IMG/VR virus record: IMGVR_UViG_3300020183_000129
Coordinates: 1 to 48,599 of that record
Strand: one strand, 5' to 3'
Length of the DNA stretch: 48,599 nt
Origin: a virus
Shown: positions 31,279 to 38,156 of the stretch, piece after piece
How positions within the stretch are numbered: the stretch's first letter is position 1
How the letters are laid out: each line of letters opens with the position of its first letter
The notes under the pieces: generated by a model
What the model saw: the letters and a program-made list of their open reading frames with translations, nothing else
What the model was told of the DNA's origin: nothing
Databases searched by the model: none
Made by a program: the position numbers and the translations under genes

Positions 31279-32292
31279 GAGGATCAGCTTCGCGCCCACG
31301 TTCATGATCCAGTTCCGCACCGCTGCGTTCTGCTTGAGTTGCGGCTCCCGTGCGAAGGCATCCTTCAGCACGAAGGCGGAGAACTCCTGCTGCGGCAGTC
31401 GGTCGAGGTATTGCAGAACCTTGTGGGCGTTGGCGTTGTTGATCCGCACAGCGAGGGCAGCGCAGATGGCGTAGGTCACGGCGGGGTTCTCGCTGATCAC
31501 GGCATCGGTCGGGCGCTCGATCAGTTCGTCGATATCGGGCACCGTCTTGTAGAGGTTGAGGTAGCCGGTGAAGTCGGCTGTTGCTGCACGACCGACCTGC
31601 CCTGCGACTGCTTCCATCTCCTCGATGACCGGCATCTTCCAAGACATGATCGACGAGACCCGTTCCCAAGAACGGGGCGATGCGCTGGCGTTTGCATCGC
31701 GGTCGAACTTATGCAGCCACTCGGGACGGAACCGCAGGAAGGCGCAGACCCGTTCGTCAACGCGCTTGGCGTAGAAGTAGCGGATCGTGTCGTCGAGGTC
31801 GGCCTCGATCTCAAGGAACATCAGGCGATCCTTGAGGTGCGACGGCATGGTGTTCGTGCCTGCGCGGTCGGTAGAGCGGTTGCCTGCTGCGACAACGACC
31901 CATCCCTCGGGCAGTCGGTGAGGGCCGACGCGCCGCTCGTTGGTGATCTGTGCCGCGATGTTCTGGTTCGCGGTCGGTGCCTGCGGAAGTTCGTCGAGGA
32001 ACAGGATGCCGCGCCCTTCGGTGGGCATCCAGTCTGGACGCATACGCTTCATGCTATCGGTGCCGTTGGGCACGGGCCATCCACCCAGTTCGCCCGCATC
32101 GTACTGTGCGAGGGGCACTGTGAGGCACTCGACGCCATGCTCAGCTGCGAGGTCGTTGATCATGGTGGTCTTCCCGATACCGGGGCCGCTGATCAGGTAG
32201 GGCACGACATACTGTGCATCGCGCCCGCTCTTGAGGTTCCACGCATGCTCGATGGCATTGCTGACGATGGTCTTGGCTTGGCTGAGTTTCAT
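31276..32292 (-). CDS. MoxR-like AAA+ ATPase
   Basis: 338 aa. Walker A GPGIGKTT (36-43), Walker B GILFLDE (95-101), sensor-1 VVAAGN and the later ASPRSWERVSS (sensor-2 region) define the MoxR group. These ATPases act with VWA proteins to remodel or metallate targets; the neighbour supplies the VWA partner. Leader CGGGAGAGGCCA before the ATG. Encoded in the accessory region, not the replication core, so it may act on a host target or on particle maturation (inference). Confidence 0.9.
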   Translation of the reverse strand: MKLSQAKTIVSNAIEHAWNLKSGRDAQYVVPYLISGPGIGKTTMINDLAAEHGVECLTVPLAQYDAGELGGWPVPNGTDSMKRMRPDWMPTEGRGILFLDELPQAPTANQNIAAQITNERRVGPHRLPEGWVVVAAGNRSTDRAGTNTMPSHLKDRLMFLEIEADLDDTIRYFYAKRVDERVCAFLRFRPEWLHKFDRDANASASPRSWERVSSIMSWKMPVIEEMEAVAGQVGRAATADFTGYLNLYKTVPDIDELIERPTDAVISENPAVTYAICAALAVRINNANAHKVLQYLDRLPQQEFSAFVLKDAFAREPQLKQNAAVRNWIMNVGAKLIL

Positions 32293-32304
32293 TGGCCTCT
32301 CCCG

Positions 32305-32496
32305 TTATTCAAAGTTGATGATGCTGCCTGAAGCAAAGCGCAGGCATTCTTCCAGATCGGCGAAGTCGAAGGAGAAAGATCGCTTCCCTGATGGGCCGTC
32401 GCTCAACTGCCACTCGGGGTCGCCGATCTTGTATTTCTCGCCGTAAATGTTCTGCGTGATCTCGCCTTTCTCAAGCCAGTATTCCTTGAGTTTCAT
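32305..32496 (-). CDS. Small hypothetical protein
   Basis: 63 aa from ATG 32496. MKLKEYWLEKGEITQNIYGE, then GDPEWQLSDGPSGKRSFSF and LEECLRFASGSI. Beta-rich with one helix. It lies 12 nt after the MoxR gene start in map order, so it is translated before MoxR in the same transcript. Function unknown. Confidence 0.6.
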   Translation of the reverse strand: MKLKEYWLEKGEITQNIYGEKYKIGDPEWQLSDGPSGKRSFSFDFADLEECLRFASGSIINFE

Positions 32497-32506
32497 CGAT
32501 CTGTCC

Positions 32507-32695
32507 TCACTTTTCTGAGAATATTTTGACGAGGTCGAGCGGGTCTTTGACAACCCGCTTCACCTCTGCGTTCCAAGCGCCGGTTTTTTTCTTGACCTTG
32601 TCGAGAGCGGCGCTCTTTGCGGCTTCTTCATCAGCCGCATTGACGGTGATCCTGTGCATGCTCTCCGCCGCGACAGTCACCAAGAACTTGGGCAT
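32507..32695 (-). CDS. Small hypothetical protein
   Basis: 62 aa. PKFLVTVAAESMHRITVNAA, DEEAAKSAALDKVKKKTG, AWNAEVKRVV: a beta-hairpin, Ala-rich helix and strand, a fold common in small phage accessory proteins. GGGAGG precedes the ATG. Role unknown. Confidence 0.65.
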   Translation of the reverse strand: MPKFLVTVAAESMHRITVNAADEEAAKSAALDKVKKKTGAWNAEVKRVVKDPLDLVKIFSEK

Positions 32696-32708
32696 GTCTC
32701 CCTCCCTA

Positions 32709-32876
32709 CTACTCCGGGTTTTTCCGTTCCTCCTTCCAGATCCTGATGCTCTTCTGGTGGGGGCCGTAGCCGCTACCGTAGATCTTGAGCATCAGTCCTT
32801 CTTCCGTGTCGGCGATCTCGTCGCGGTCACGGTTGGTGCCGCTCTCCACCCAGATGCCACGCCACACTGTCTTCAT
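32709..32876 (-). CDS. Small hypothetical protein
   Basis: 55 aa from ATG 32876, overlapping the upstream stop (TGATG). MKTVWRGIWVESGTNRDRDE, ADTEEGLMLKIYGSGYG and a basic tail. Function unknown. Confidence 0.55.
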   Translation of the reverse strand: MKTVWRGIWVESGTNRDRDEIADTEEGLMLKIYGSGYGPHQKSIRIWKEERKNPE

Positions 32877-33427
32877 CACAGCCCCCATGCATCGGCGCAG
32901 ATCGGGCCTATCCCGAGCGCCACTGATTTCGGATCTGACAGTTCGCGACCGCAGCACGCGCAGCGGCCTGTCGTCCTGCCATGTTCGATGGCCTTGCCAC
33001 GCGGGTCGGCGGCGATCTCTTGGATCACATCGCCTAACCCGTCAGGCGCGGACGCGACGGGCATGAAGGTGCCCGCCATGATCTTGCCTGCGTATTCACC
33101 CATCATCTTGACGTAGACGGCACCACTGTTCCTTGAGTTTGTGCCAGCTAGCGAGAAGCGAAGATCACCGATCCTGAAGGACGGCGTCTTGAGGCCACTG
33201 TCCCGTGCGGTCTTGAGCAGCGTCTCGATGCGCGACACGTCCACGCGCTTGCGGTTCTGCTCGCGGCGTATGGCCGACTGCCGCGCCTTGACGATAGTTC
33301 TCTCTGCCGCATCCCACTGACGCTCGGAGAGAGCGCCCTTGCGCCCGTGCTGGATTAGCAGGGACGCAGCGAACTCGTTCCACGCCTTCATCTCGTGCAG
33401 ACCTTCGATGATCTCTTCGATTTCCAT
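32876..33427 (-). CDS. DUF6011-like zinc-binding protein
   Basis: 183 aa from ATG 33427 with GGGAGAG upstream. Helical N-terminal two thirds (EEIIEGLHEMKAWNEFAASL; ERTIVKARQSAIRREQNRKR), a middle strand region, and a C-terminal GRCACCGRELSDPKSVALG then IGPICADAW: the CxxCGRxLxDPxS...GIGPxC signature of DUF6011. Its leader holds nested inverted repeats (33442-33479). Function of the family is not known. Confidence 0.75.
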   Translation of the reverse strand: MEIEEIIEGLHEMKAWNEFAASLLIQHGRKGALSERQWDAAERTIVKARQSAIRREQNRKRVDVSRIETLLKTARDSGLKTPSFRIGDLRFSLAGTNSRNSGAVYVKMMGEYAGKIMAGTFMPVASAPDGLGDVIQEIAADPRGKAIEHGRTTGRCACCGRELSDPKSVALGIGPICADAWGL

Positions 33428-33441
33428 TGGTCTCTCCCAAA

Positions 33442-33479
33442 GGGTTAACAATCGGGCTAGCCCGGTTAACCCGATTGTT
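33442..33479. promoter_or_regulatory. Nested inverted repeats upstream of the DUF6011-like gene
   Basis: Three overlapping dyads: GGGTTAAC / GTTAACCC (33442-33449, 33465-33472), AACAATCGGG / CCCGATTGTT (33447-33456, 33470-33479) and the self-palindrome CGGGCTAGCCCG (33453-33464). Only some can form at once. Fits an operator or a switching RNA leader 15 to 52 nt before the start codon. Confidence 0.5.
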
Positions 33480-33500
33480 TTCGCTTAAACCTTGCACTTT

Positions 33501-33587
33501 TCACCATGCGTCGGGCAGCGACAGCATGATGACGATCACCATCGCCATCAGCGCCGCGAAGGCCATGCCGTCGAGGAAGGTCTTCAT
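33501..33587 (-). CDS. 28-aa membrane mini-protein
   Basis: ATG 33587 overlaps the upstream TGA (ATGA) with GAGGGGG eight bases before. After MKTFLDG comes one hydrophobic helix (MAFAALMAMVIVIMLSL) and a PDAW end. Size and topology match small phage membrane peptides (holin-like, toxin-like or membrane-protein modulators). Function unknown. Confidence 0.5.
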   Translation of the reverse strand: MKTFLDGMAFAALMAMVIVIMLSLPDAW

Positions 33588-33928
33588 GCGAAGACCCCCT
33601 CGATCTCACAGGCTTGGGCAAGCATCCGCAGTTCAGTGCTATCGAACTTTTTGCCCGAGACGTTGCCAGCATAGGTGCGGATCACGCTTGATCCGGGTAC
33701 TTCCCTGTGGCTGAAGGCGACCTTGATGCCAGCCCTCTTCGCAGCCAGCATGAAGATCATGACGTCCAGATCCTCTTCGAGGAAGACGAGCGGGACGTAG
33801 GCCTTGCTGAGGTGGGTGTAGCTGTAGCGGCTGATATCGGACAGGCTCAGTCCGACCTGCTTGAGATCGGCGAAGGGCACCTCAAGCCAGCCGTGGCCGT
33901 CGTCGTGATGGAACGTGTAGGTCTTCAT
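33584..33928 (-). CDS. Hypothetical protein, 114 aa
   Basis: ATG 33928 lies just inside the end of the upstream gene; GGGGGAAGAA gives the SD. Beta-rich start (MKTYTFHHDDGHGWLEVPF), helix DLDVMIFMLAAKRAGIKV, then a C-terminal segment STELRMLAQACEIEG. No known domain. Confidence 0.6.
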   Translation of the reverse strand: MKTYTFHHDDGHGWLEVPFADLKQVGLSLSDISRYSYTHLSKAYVPLVFLEEDLDVMIFMLAAKRAGIKVAFSHREVPGSSVIRTYAGNVSGKKFDSTELRMLAQACEIEGVFA

Positions 33929-34089
33929 TTCTTCCCCCATATCAGGACTGTGCCGATAACCTTGGACTGCACGTCAGAACGACCGAGCAGTTCCTTGATG
34001 AAGTAGAGTTCGAGGTCGGCGTGGGTCTCGAACTCCATCCGCTGGTAGGTCTTGCCCCGAGCGGTGATCGTGTCGTGCTTGATGAACAT
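33925..34089 (-). CDS. Small hypothetical protein
   Basis: 54 aa from ATG 34089, GGAG upstream. MFIKHDTITARGKTYQRMEF, helix ADLELYFIKELLGRSD, strand VIGTVLIWGKK. Codons upstream of this ATG in the same frame are Arg-rich and belong to the overlapping 228-aa gene. Confidence 0.6.
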   Translation of the reverse strand: MFIKHDTITARGKTYQRMEFETHADLELYFIKELLGRSDVQSKVIGTVLIWGKK

Positions 34090-34124
34090 GATATCTCCGA
34101 GGTGGGGGGCAGTGCCCCCCTTGA

Positions 34125-34811
34125 TCAGAACTCCCCGAGACCTTCGCTGACGAACGCTGCGACGGCGGCATCGACAGTGCCGTTCTCCGCATTGGCGGCA
34201 GCTTCTGCATCGCGGGCAGCCTTGCTGTTGCGGTAGGCCTGACGCGCGGCCATGAGTTCGCGCATGACGTTCTGGAACTCGTCGAGTTCGTCGTCGTCGA
34301 GGCCGTCCTTGAAGACGGCACCCTGCACCGCCTTGCCGCTCTCGTCCTTGGCGGTAGACCATTTGCCCACCACCATCTCAGCGAGGCGCTCGGCCTTCGA
34401 CTTGTCGGCCTCGCCCTTCACGGCCTTCGCCAGCTTGTTCTCGCTGTCAATGTCGTGCGAGTTCAGGAACTCGCGCACCATCTCGGGGGTCGCGTTGCCC
34501 ATGCCCGAGATATCGAAGAGACGGACGGCACCGACCGAGTTCTCGATGTACCGCTTGACGGTCGCCTCTTTGAGGCCAGCCTCTTGCAGCAGGGCGTTGC
34601 GCAGCACCTTCGAGACGGCGCGGGGCAGGTTGCCCTTGACGAGGCGGATCGGCGCGATGGCGGCGATCAGGTCGCAGTAGGCAGCGATCTTGTGCCCGTT
34701 CGCGACGGTGTTGTTTTCTTTGTTCGAGGCCTTGAGGGCGGTGATCTGCGCCTCGGCGTTCTGGACGACATAGATCGTGGCGGTGTTGAGTTCGAATTCG
34801 CGAGCAGTCAT
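34125..34811 (-). CDS. Helical accessory protein, 228 aa
   Basis: ATG 34811 with GGGAGAAACAG. Mostly alpha-helical and Ala/Glu/Lys-rich: FELNTATIYVVQNAEAQITA, AAYCDLIAAIAPIRLV, LQEAGLKEATVKRYIENS (HTH-like), then acidic DDDELDEFQNVMRELMAARQ. Possibly a DNA-binding or regulatory protein; no family is recognised. Its leader has the CAGCCC-type hairpin at 34860-34877. Confidence 0.6.
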   Translation of the reverse strand: MTAREFELNTATIYVVQNAEAQITALKASNKENNTVANGHKIAAYCDLIAAIAPIRLVKGNLPRAVSKVLRNALLQEAGLKEATVKRYIENSVGAVRLFDISGMGNATPEMVREFLNSHDIDSENKLAKAVKGEADKSKAERLAEMVVGKWSTAKDESGKAVQGAVFKDGLDDDELDEFQNVMRELMAARQAYRNSKAARDAEAAANAENGTVDAAVAAFVSEGLGEF

Positions 34812-34859
34812 CTGTTTCTCCCATCTGGTTGACTGGTCATCACGCTGGTGCGTGGCATG

Positions 34860-34877
34860 CCAGCCCCGCAGGGCTGG
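34860..34877 (-). promoter_or_regulatory. Leader hairpin 1 of 3
   Basis: CCAGCCCCGCAGGGCTGG, a perfect 7-bp stem with a small loop, 49 nt upstream of ATG 34811. No T-run on either side, so not a standard terminator. Related hairpins at 35599-35617 and 36409-36426. Confidence 0.55.
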
Positions 34878-34888
34878 ACAACGACACA

Positions 34889-35059
34889 TCAGGCATGGAT
34901 GGCGCGGTCGAGCAGGATTGCCCGACGCTCTGCCTCTGCGAGCGAGACCCCAGCCTTGATGGCGTAGGCCTCGATCAGTCCAGCGCAGCGATCAGCAGCG
35001 CCGGGGTAGGTCGCCCGCATGGTGCGGGCTGCGTTCTCAAGGATCATCAGTTCGGTCAT
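34889..35059 (-). CDS. Small hypothetical protein
   Basis: 56 aa from ATG 35059 with GGAGAGAGACC. MILENAARTMRATYPGAADR and LAEAERRAILLDRAIHA: two helices of ordinary composition. Function unknown. Confidence 0.6.
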   Translation of the reverse strand: MTELMILENAARTMRATYPGAADRCAGLIEAYAIKAGVSLAEAERRAILLDRAIHA

Positions 35060-35072
35060 GGTCTCTCTCCTC

Positions 35073-35375
35073 TCAGGCCAGCCCAAGTTCCGTTGCCTCG
35101 TCCATCGTGATGCCTACGTCACGCCACACTCTCCACGAGATATCGCCGCCCTCGGCCTCCACCTGCGCCAGCAGCGCCGCCGAGATGCCGTAGGTTTTGA
35201 AAAGGCGGCAGTAGGCCTCCTCGTCGGGGATTTCTTCGCCGTAGGCGTCAAAGAATGGCCCGGCATCCCGAACAACCTCGGCCCACGCCTCATCCACCGT
35301 CGACCCGATCCCGAAGATCGCGGTGCCTTGGATGTCTTGGATCATGTAGCCCGTCGCGATTGGTGTGTCGGTCAT
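35073..35375 (-). CDS. Small acidic hypothetical protein
   Basis: 100 aa, strongly acidic: TGYMIQDIQGTAIFGIGST, VDEAWAEVVRDAGPFFDAYG, EEIPDEEAYCRLFKTYG, AEGGDISWRVWRDVG. GGGGAGAGACAG before the ATG. An acidic protein of this size in an early cluster could mimic DNA (anti-restriction style), but this is inference only. Confidence 0.6.
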   Translation of the reverse strand: MTDTPIATGYMIQDIQGTAIFGIGSTVDEAWAEVVRDAGPFFDAYGEEIPDEEAYCRLFKTYGISAALLAQVEAEGGDISWRVWRDVGITMDEATELGLA

Positions 35376-35389
35376 CTCTGTCTCTCCCC

Positions 35390-35560
35390 TCAGGCCCGCA
35401 GCATCTTACGCAGTCGACGCTGGGCGTTACCTAGCCGCAGCAGCCCGTAGTCTACGCGCTTCACATCTTTCTGCGCCTCTGCGCGCGCGACGTAATTGTG
35501 CCACTTCGTAATTCTGGCCTCGGCGTAAGCGCGTTTGATCATCCTTTGTATGATGTTCAT
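35390..35560 (-). CDS. Small basic hypothetical protein
   Basis: 56 aa from ATG 35560, GGGAGAGACAGG before it. Basic and helical: NIIQRMIKRAYAEARITKW, ARAEAQKDVKRVDYGLLRL, RLRKMLRA. Possibly nucleic-acid binding. Hairpin 2 lies in its leader. Confidence 0.6.
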   Translation of the reverse strand: MNIIQRMIKRAYAEARITKWHNYVARAEAQKDVKRVDYGLLRLGNAQRRLRKMLRA

Positions 35561-35598
35561 TCCTGTCTCTCCCTTGGTTGGTTCTGGCCGTCAGGATG

Positions 35599-35617
35599 CC
35601 AGCCCGCTCGGGGCTGG
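35599..35617 (-). promoter_or_regulatory. Leader hairpin 2 of 3
   Basis: CCAGCCCGCTCGGGGCTGG, about 39 nt upstream of ATG 35560 and just after the stop of the preceding gene. Same outline as hairpin 1 with loop changes. Confidence 0.5.
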
Positions 35618-35628
35618 TCACCAGAGGG

Positions 35629-35949
35629 TCAGCAGGCATATGCGCCGCGATTATATTCGCTCATGGCCTCTTCGCTTACCTCAGCCCAATACTCGCCGTT
35701 GATGTATTGGCGGTCGTTGATCGCGGCGGCCATCTCGTCTGCCTTGCAGATGCTCCAACGAGTGCGGACGCCTTCGAAACCATCTTCATCGCGATTGCGA
35801 ACGATGCCGTTCGGCAGTTGGAACCAGCGACCGTCACTGGCGACGGCGACCAGAACTGGCATGATGATGGAGGTGGGGTAACCATCTTCGCCCAAGAATT
35901 GAACTGCGGGGCCTTCATACGCGATGGCTTTTTTGATTTGGACTTTCAT
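35629..35949 (-). CDS. Hypothetical protein, 106 aa
   Basis: GGGAGAGAGACAG before the ATG. Beta-rich (KKAIAYEGPAVQFLGEDGY, IMPVLVAVASDGRWFQLPN) with a C-terminal helix (EEAMSEYNRGAYAC). Function unknown. Confidence 0.6.
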   Translation of the reverse strand: MKVQIKKAIAYEGPAVQFLGEDGYPTSIIMPVLVAVASDGRWFQLPNGIVRNRDEDGFEGVRTRWSICKADEMAAAINDRQYINGEYWAEVSEEAMSEYNRGAYAC

Positions 35950-35964
35950 CTGTCTCTCTCCCGT

Positions 35965-36195
35965 TTAGATTTTCATAAAGCCTGCGTAGCGGCCAATGTA
36001 GCCGCCAGTGTTTCGGTCGAGCATCACCAGCGCCGTCCAGCGACCAGCCGGGGTGCGGACGACGATCATGCGGTCGGCGTTCTCAGGGTACATATCCGCG
36101 TCTTGCGCCAGACGCCTCCGCAGGGCGGCCTCCGTGGCGTAGGACTTGACGTAACGTCCGTCGAGCGCGGCGTTGTCGATTTCGCGAAGTGCCAT
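35965..36195 (-). CDS. Small hypothetical protein
   Basis: 76 aa from ATG 36195 (GAGGAGAGAGACA). ALREIDNAALDGRYVKSYAT, helix AALRRRLAQDADMYPENA, strand MIVVRTPAGRWTALVMLD. Function unknown. Confidence 0.6.
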   Translation of the reverse strand: MALREIDNAALDGRYVKSYATEAALRRRLAQDADMYPENADRMIVVRTPAGRWTALVMLDRNTGGYIGRYAGFMKI

Positions 36196-36208
36196 TGTCT
36201 CTCTCCTC

Positions 36209-36382
36209 TCAGGCGAAGAGTGCTTCGAGTGCTTCGACCGCCTCTTCGCGGGTCTCGTGATGGCTGATGACGTAGGTGCCATTGATCGGGCACTGCTCGA
36301 TCAGCATCCAGAGCATCATCTCGCCCTCCCCTGCGGGGAAGATATCTGAGCCGATGAGGTAGCTACGGGTGGGGTAGTCCAT
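36209..36382 (-). CDS. Small hypothetical protein, first gene of the leftward cluster
   Basis: 57 aa, ATG 36382 with GAGGAGAGAGACA. MDYPTRSYLIGSDIFPAGEG, MMLWMLIEQCPINGTYVIS, then helix REEAVEALEALFA. The gene nearest the presumed leftward promoter region, so probably the earliest expressed. Function unknown. Confidence 0.6.
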   Translation of the reverse strand: MDYPTRSYLIGSDIFPAGEGEMMLWMLIEQCPINGTYVISHHETREEAVEALEALFA

Positions 36383-36408
36383 TGTCTCTCTCCTCTGGAA
36401 CCACTGAT

Positions 36409-36426
36409 GCAGCCCCGCAGGGCTGC
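36409..36426 (-). promoter_or_regulatory. Leader hairpin 3 of 3
   Basis: GCAGCCCCGCAGGGCTGC, 27 nt upstream of ATG 36382; same core as hairpin 1. Confidence 0.55.
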
Positions 36427-36761
36427 ACTGAGTCGTTTCAGATTGTGCAGGGGCTTTTCTCTTCCCTGCCGCCAGAGACCGCCTTCGCCAGACCCCCCGT
36501 GTCTAAGTCGACCTCAACGGGTGGGTATCCGTGCTAGGCACTGGACGTTCGCGCTGTCCCCCTCGGGGGCGTCTGCTTCCGGGTCAGGGTGGGGGGGCCA
36601 AGTCGCCGCGCCGTCCCTTCCGGCAACACCCTTCAATCACGTCTCGATACCCTTGTCAACACCTATTTCACCTTGTCTGCCCTTGTCTGCATGAGGGAGA
36701 AAGTGCAAGGAACGCAAGCACTTGCAGGGTGACAGTGCCCCATCGATCAGGTACACTGGAC

Positions 36762-36781
36762 AAGTTCGAGCGAACTTTTTT
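36762..36781 (+). promoter_or_regulatory. AAGTTC-N4-GAACTT dyad with T-run (operator or attenuator)
   Basis: AAGTTC, GAGC, GAACTT followed by four more Ts. As RNA it is a short attenuator-like terminator about 100 nt before the small terminase gene; as DNA it is one of four copies of the same dyad (31263, 11614, 43819). Confidence 0.45.
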
Positions 36782-36882
36782 CGTCACCGCTGGCCGGAGC
36801 AAGACGCGCGAACCCAACTGATTCGTTTCGCCCACAAGTTGAAACCCAAAACCCGGAAAGCCAGCGCAGCGTCGAGGTCAAG

Positions 36883-37431
36883 ATGACAGACAAACCAACC
36901 CTCACAGTCATCGATGGTGACAAGGGCACCAACAAAGGTGCCCAGCAGACCAGAGGCAAAGCATACAAGGGACAGCCAAAGACCAGCGGCCCAAAGACCC
37001 CAGTCAACAGCGAAGGACTGACAGCCAAGCAGGAGGCCTTCTGCCTCGCCATCCTCGACGGCAAGGGCTTCAGCGATGCATACCGCCAAGCCTACGACAC
37101 GCAGAACATGGCACCAGCAAGCATCCATCGCGAGGCATTCGCACTGGCAACCAACCCCAAGATCGCATCAAGGCTGGAGCGTGCAGAGCGGGAGAAACTG
37201 GCGGAACAGCGCATGCAGCGCCTCTCCCGAGCAGATCGCGTCGTGCAAAAGCTTGAAGAAATCGCTCTTCGTGACGGCGGAACTGACGGCACGCAGGTTC
37301 GTGCTCTTGAACTTCTTGGCAAAACGCTCGGCCTCTTCATCGACCGCGTCGAGACCGAGGACAAGACAGAGCGCGACCCCGAATCGATCCGCCGTGAGAT
37401 CGAGGCGAGGCTAGCCCGTCTCACGGGATAA
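36883..37431 (+). CDS. terS: Terminase small subunit
   Basis: 182 aa. A basic Gly/Lys/Thr-rich N-terminal arm (about 1-45), then GLTAKQEAFCLAILDGKGF, SDAYRQAYDTQNM, ASIHREAFALATNPKIASRL: the helix-turn-helix of small terminase subunits that recognise the packaging site. A coiled coil (LERAEREKLAEQRMQRL) for oligomerisation and an acidic/basic C-terminal tail follow. SD GAGGT. Separated from the large subunit by an unusual 725-nt gap. Confidence 0.82.
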   Translation: MTDKPTLTVIDGDKGTNKGAQQTRGKAYKGQPKTSGPKTPVNSEGLTAKQEAFCLAILDGKGFSDAYRQAYDTQNMAPASIHREAFALATNPKIASRLERAEREKLAEQRMQRLSRADRVVQKLEEIALRDGGTDGTQVRALELLGKTLGLFIDRVETEDKTERDPESIRREIEARLARLTG

Positions 37432-38156
37432 GTTCCATCGCACCTTTTGGCGGGGGGTGGTCTCGATGGGGGGGATCACCCCCCTATCGCTCAGAGCGCC
37501 TGAGAGGGCCGCTAGAGCCGCATCTCTGTCCGAGGCTACCTCGGTCACCCCAACATCGAGATGGGCACTCACCGGCCTTCCTATCTCCTCCCAGCGCCAT
37601 CGCCATCGTCAGTGCCGTCCGACACCGGCCCAACCGCTCGACGGATCGGCACCCGGCGACCCCCACCTACCCCCGACCCCCCTGCTGGCGGCGCGGCCCG
37701 CCCGCGCGCGTTACATGTTGTTCCCCACATACGATCTCAAACCCCCACCAAAGGGGGTGCCTGTTCTCCACATACGACCCCATACTCTCCCCAAACTACC
37801 CCCCCCCTATCAAAAAGTGCCGTACTCAACCTGTGATTGGTATAAACCCGGTGTTTTTGGATAGTGCCGTGGGAATCATACAACCGGGGGTAGTATTTCT
37901 GCGTTGGAGAGAGGATCTCGCTTAATATATAAGGGACTATAGTACTATTATACTACTAGTAGCTACTAAAGATGGTATAGAACCCCCCTTATAGGGGGGG
38001 TTCTTAGTCCCTTAGTCCCTTTAGTACTAGGCGAGATCGGGGATGACAGGCACTTACTGCTGGGCTATGTTGGGGATGGACGAGGTCTCTCCCCCCTTTG
38101 TCCGGGCAGGTGGGCTTCTCTCCCGTGGCCCACCTGCCTTCAACTTCGGAGCGTTC
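37432..38156. other. Long non-coding gap between terminase genes, hairpin-rich
   Basis: No credible gene. Contains G-run/C-run hairpins (GGGGGG-ATCA-CCCCCC at 37469-37484; CCCCC/GGGGG around 37742-37757), a near-repeat ACATACGA (about 37727 and 37781), then the structured element copy 2. Could be the packaging (pac/cos) site or a control region for late genes. Confidence 0.6.
37926..38037 (+). promoter_or_regulatory. Structured leader element, copy 2
   Basis: Left flank TATATAAGGGACTATA (37926-37941) and right flank AGTCCCTTTAGTA (38014-38026) plus AGGCGAGAT (38029-38037) match copy 1. The right arm AGTCCCTT is present twice (38006, 38014). The inner stem differs: GAACCCCCC / GGGGGGTTC (37980-37988, 37995-38003). 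TTGGAG at 37904-37909 with a 16-base spacer to TATATA gives a possible promoter. Confidence 0.55.

Larger units (their letters stand above)
36383..36882. other. Divergent control region between the leftward cluster and the terminase operon
   Basis: No convincing gene in 500 nt. It holds leader hairpin 3 (36409-36426), GC-rich inverted runs, a minus-strand TTGACA (36659-36654) whose -10 region is weak, and the dyad AAGTTCGAGCGAACTT plus a T-run at 36762-36781. Promoters for the leftward cluster and probably for the small terminase gene should lie here. Confidence 0.6.

Noticed and set aside
33466-33672. 68-codon minus-strand frame
   Set aside because: Overlaps the better-supported membrane mini-gene and the 114-aa gene in another frame, with Arg/Gly-rich composition.
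36407-36694. Frame in the divergent control region
   Set aside because: Pro/Arg/Ser-rich, starts within a hairpin, no protein-like pattern.
37457-37864. 135-codon frame in the gap between terminase genes
   Set aside because: Pro/Arg/Ser-rich, crosses G-run and C-run hairpins, no good SD; read as non-coding.
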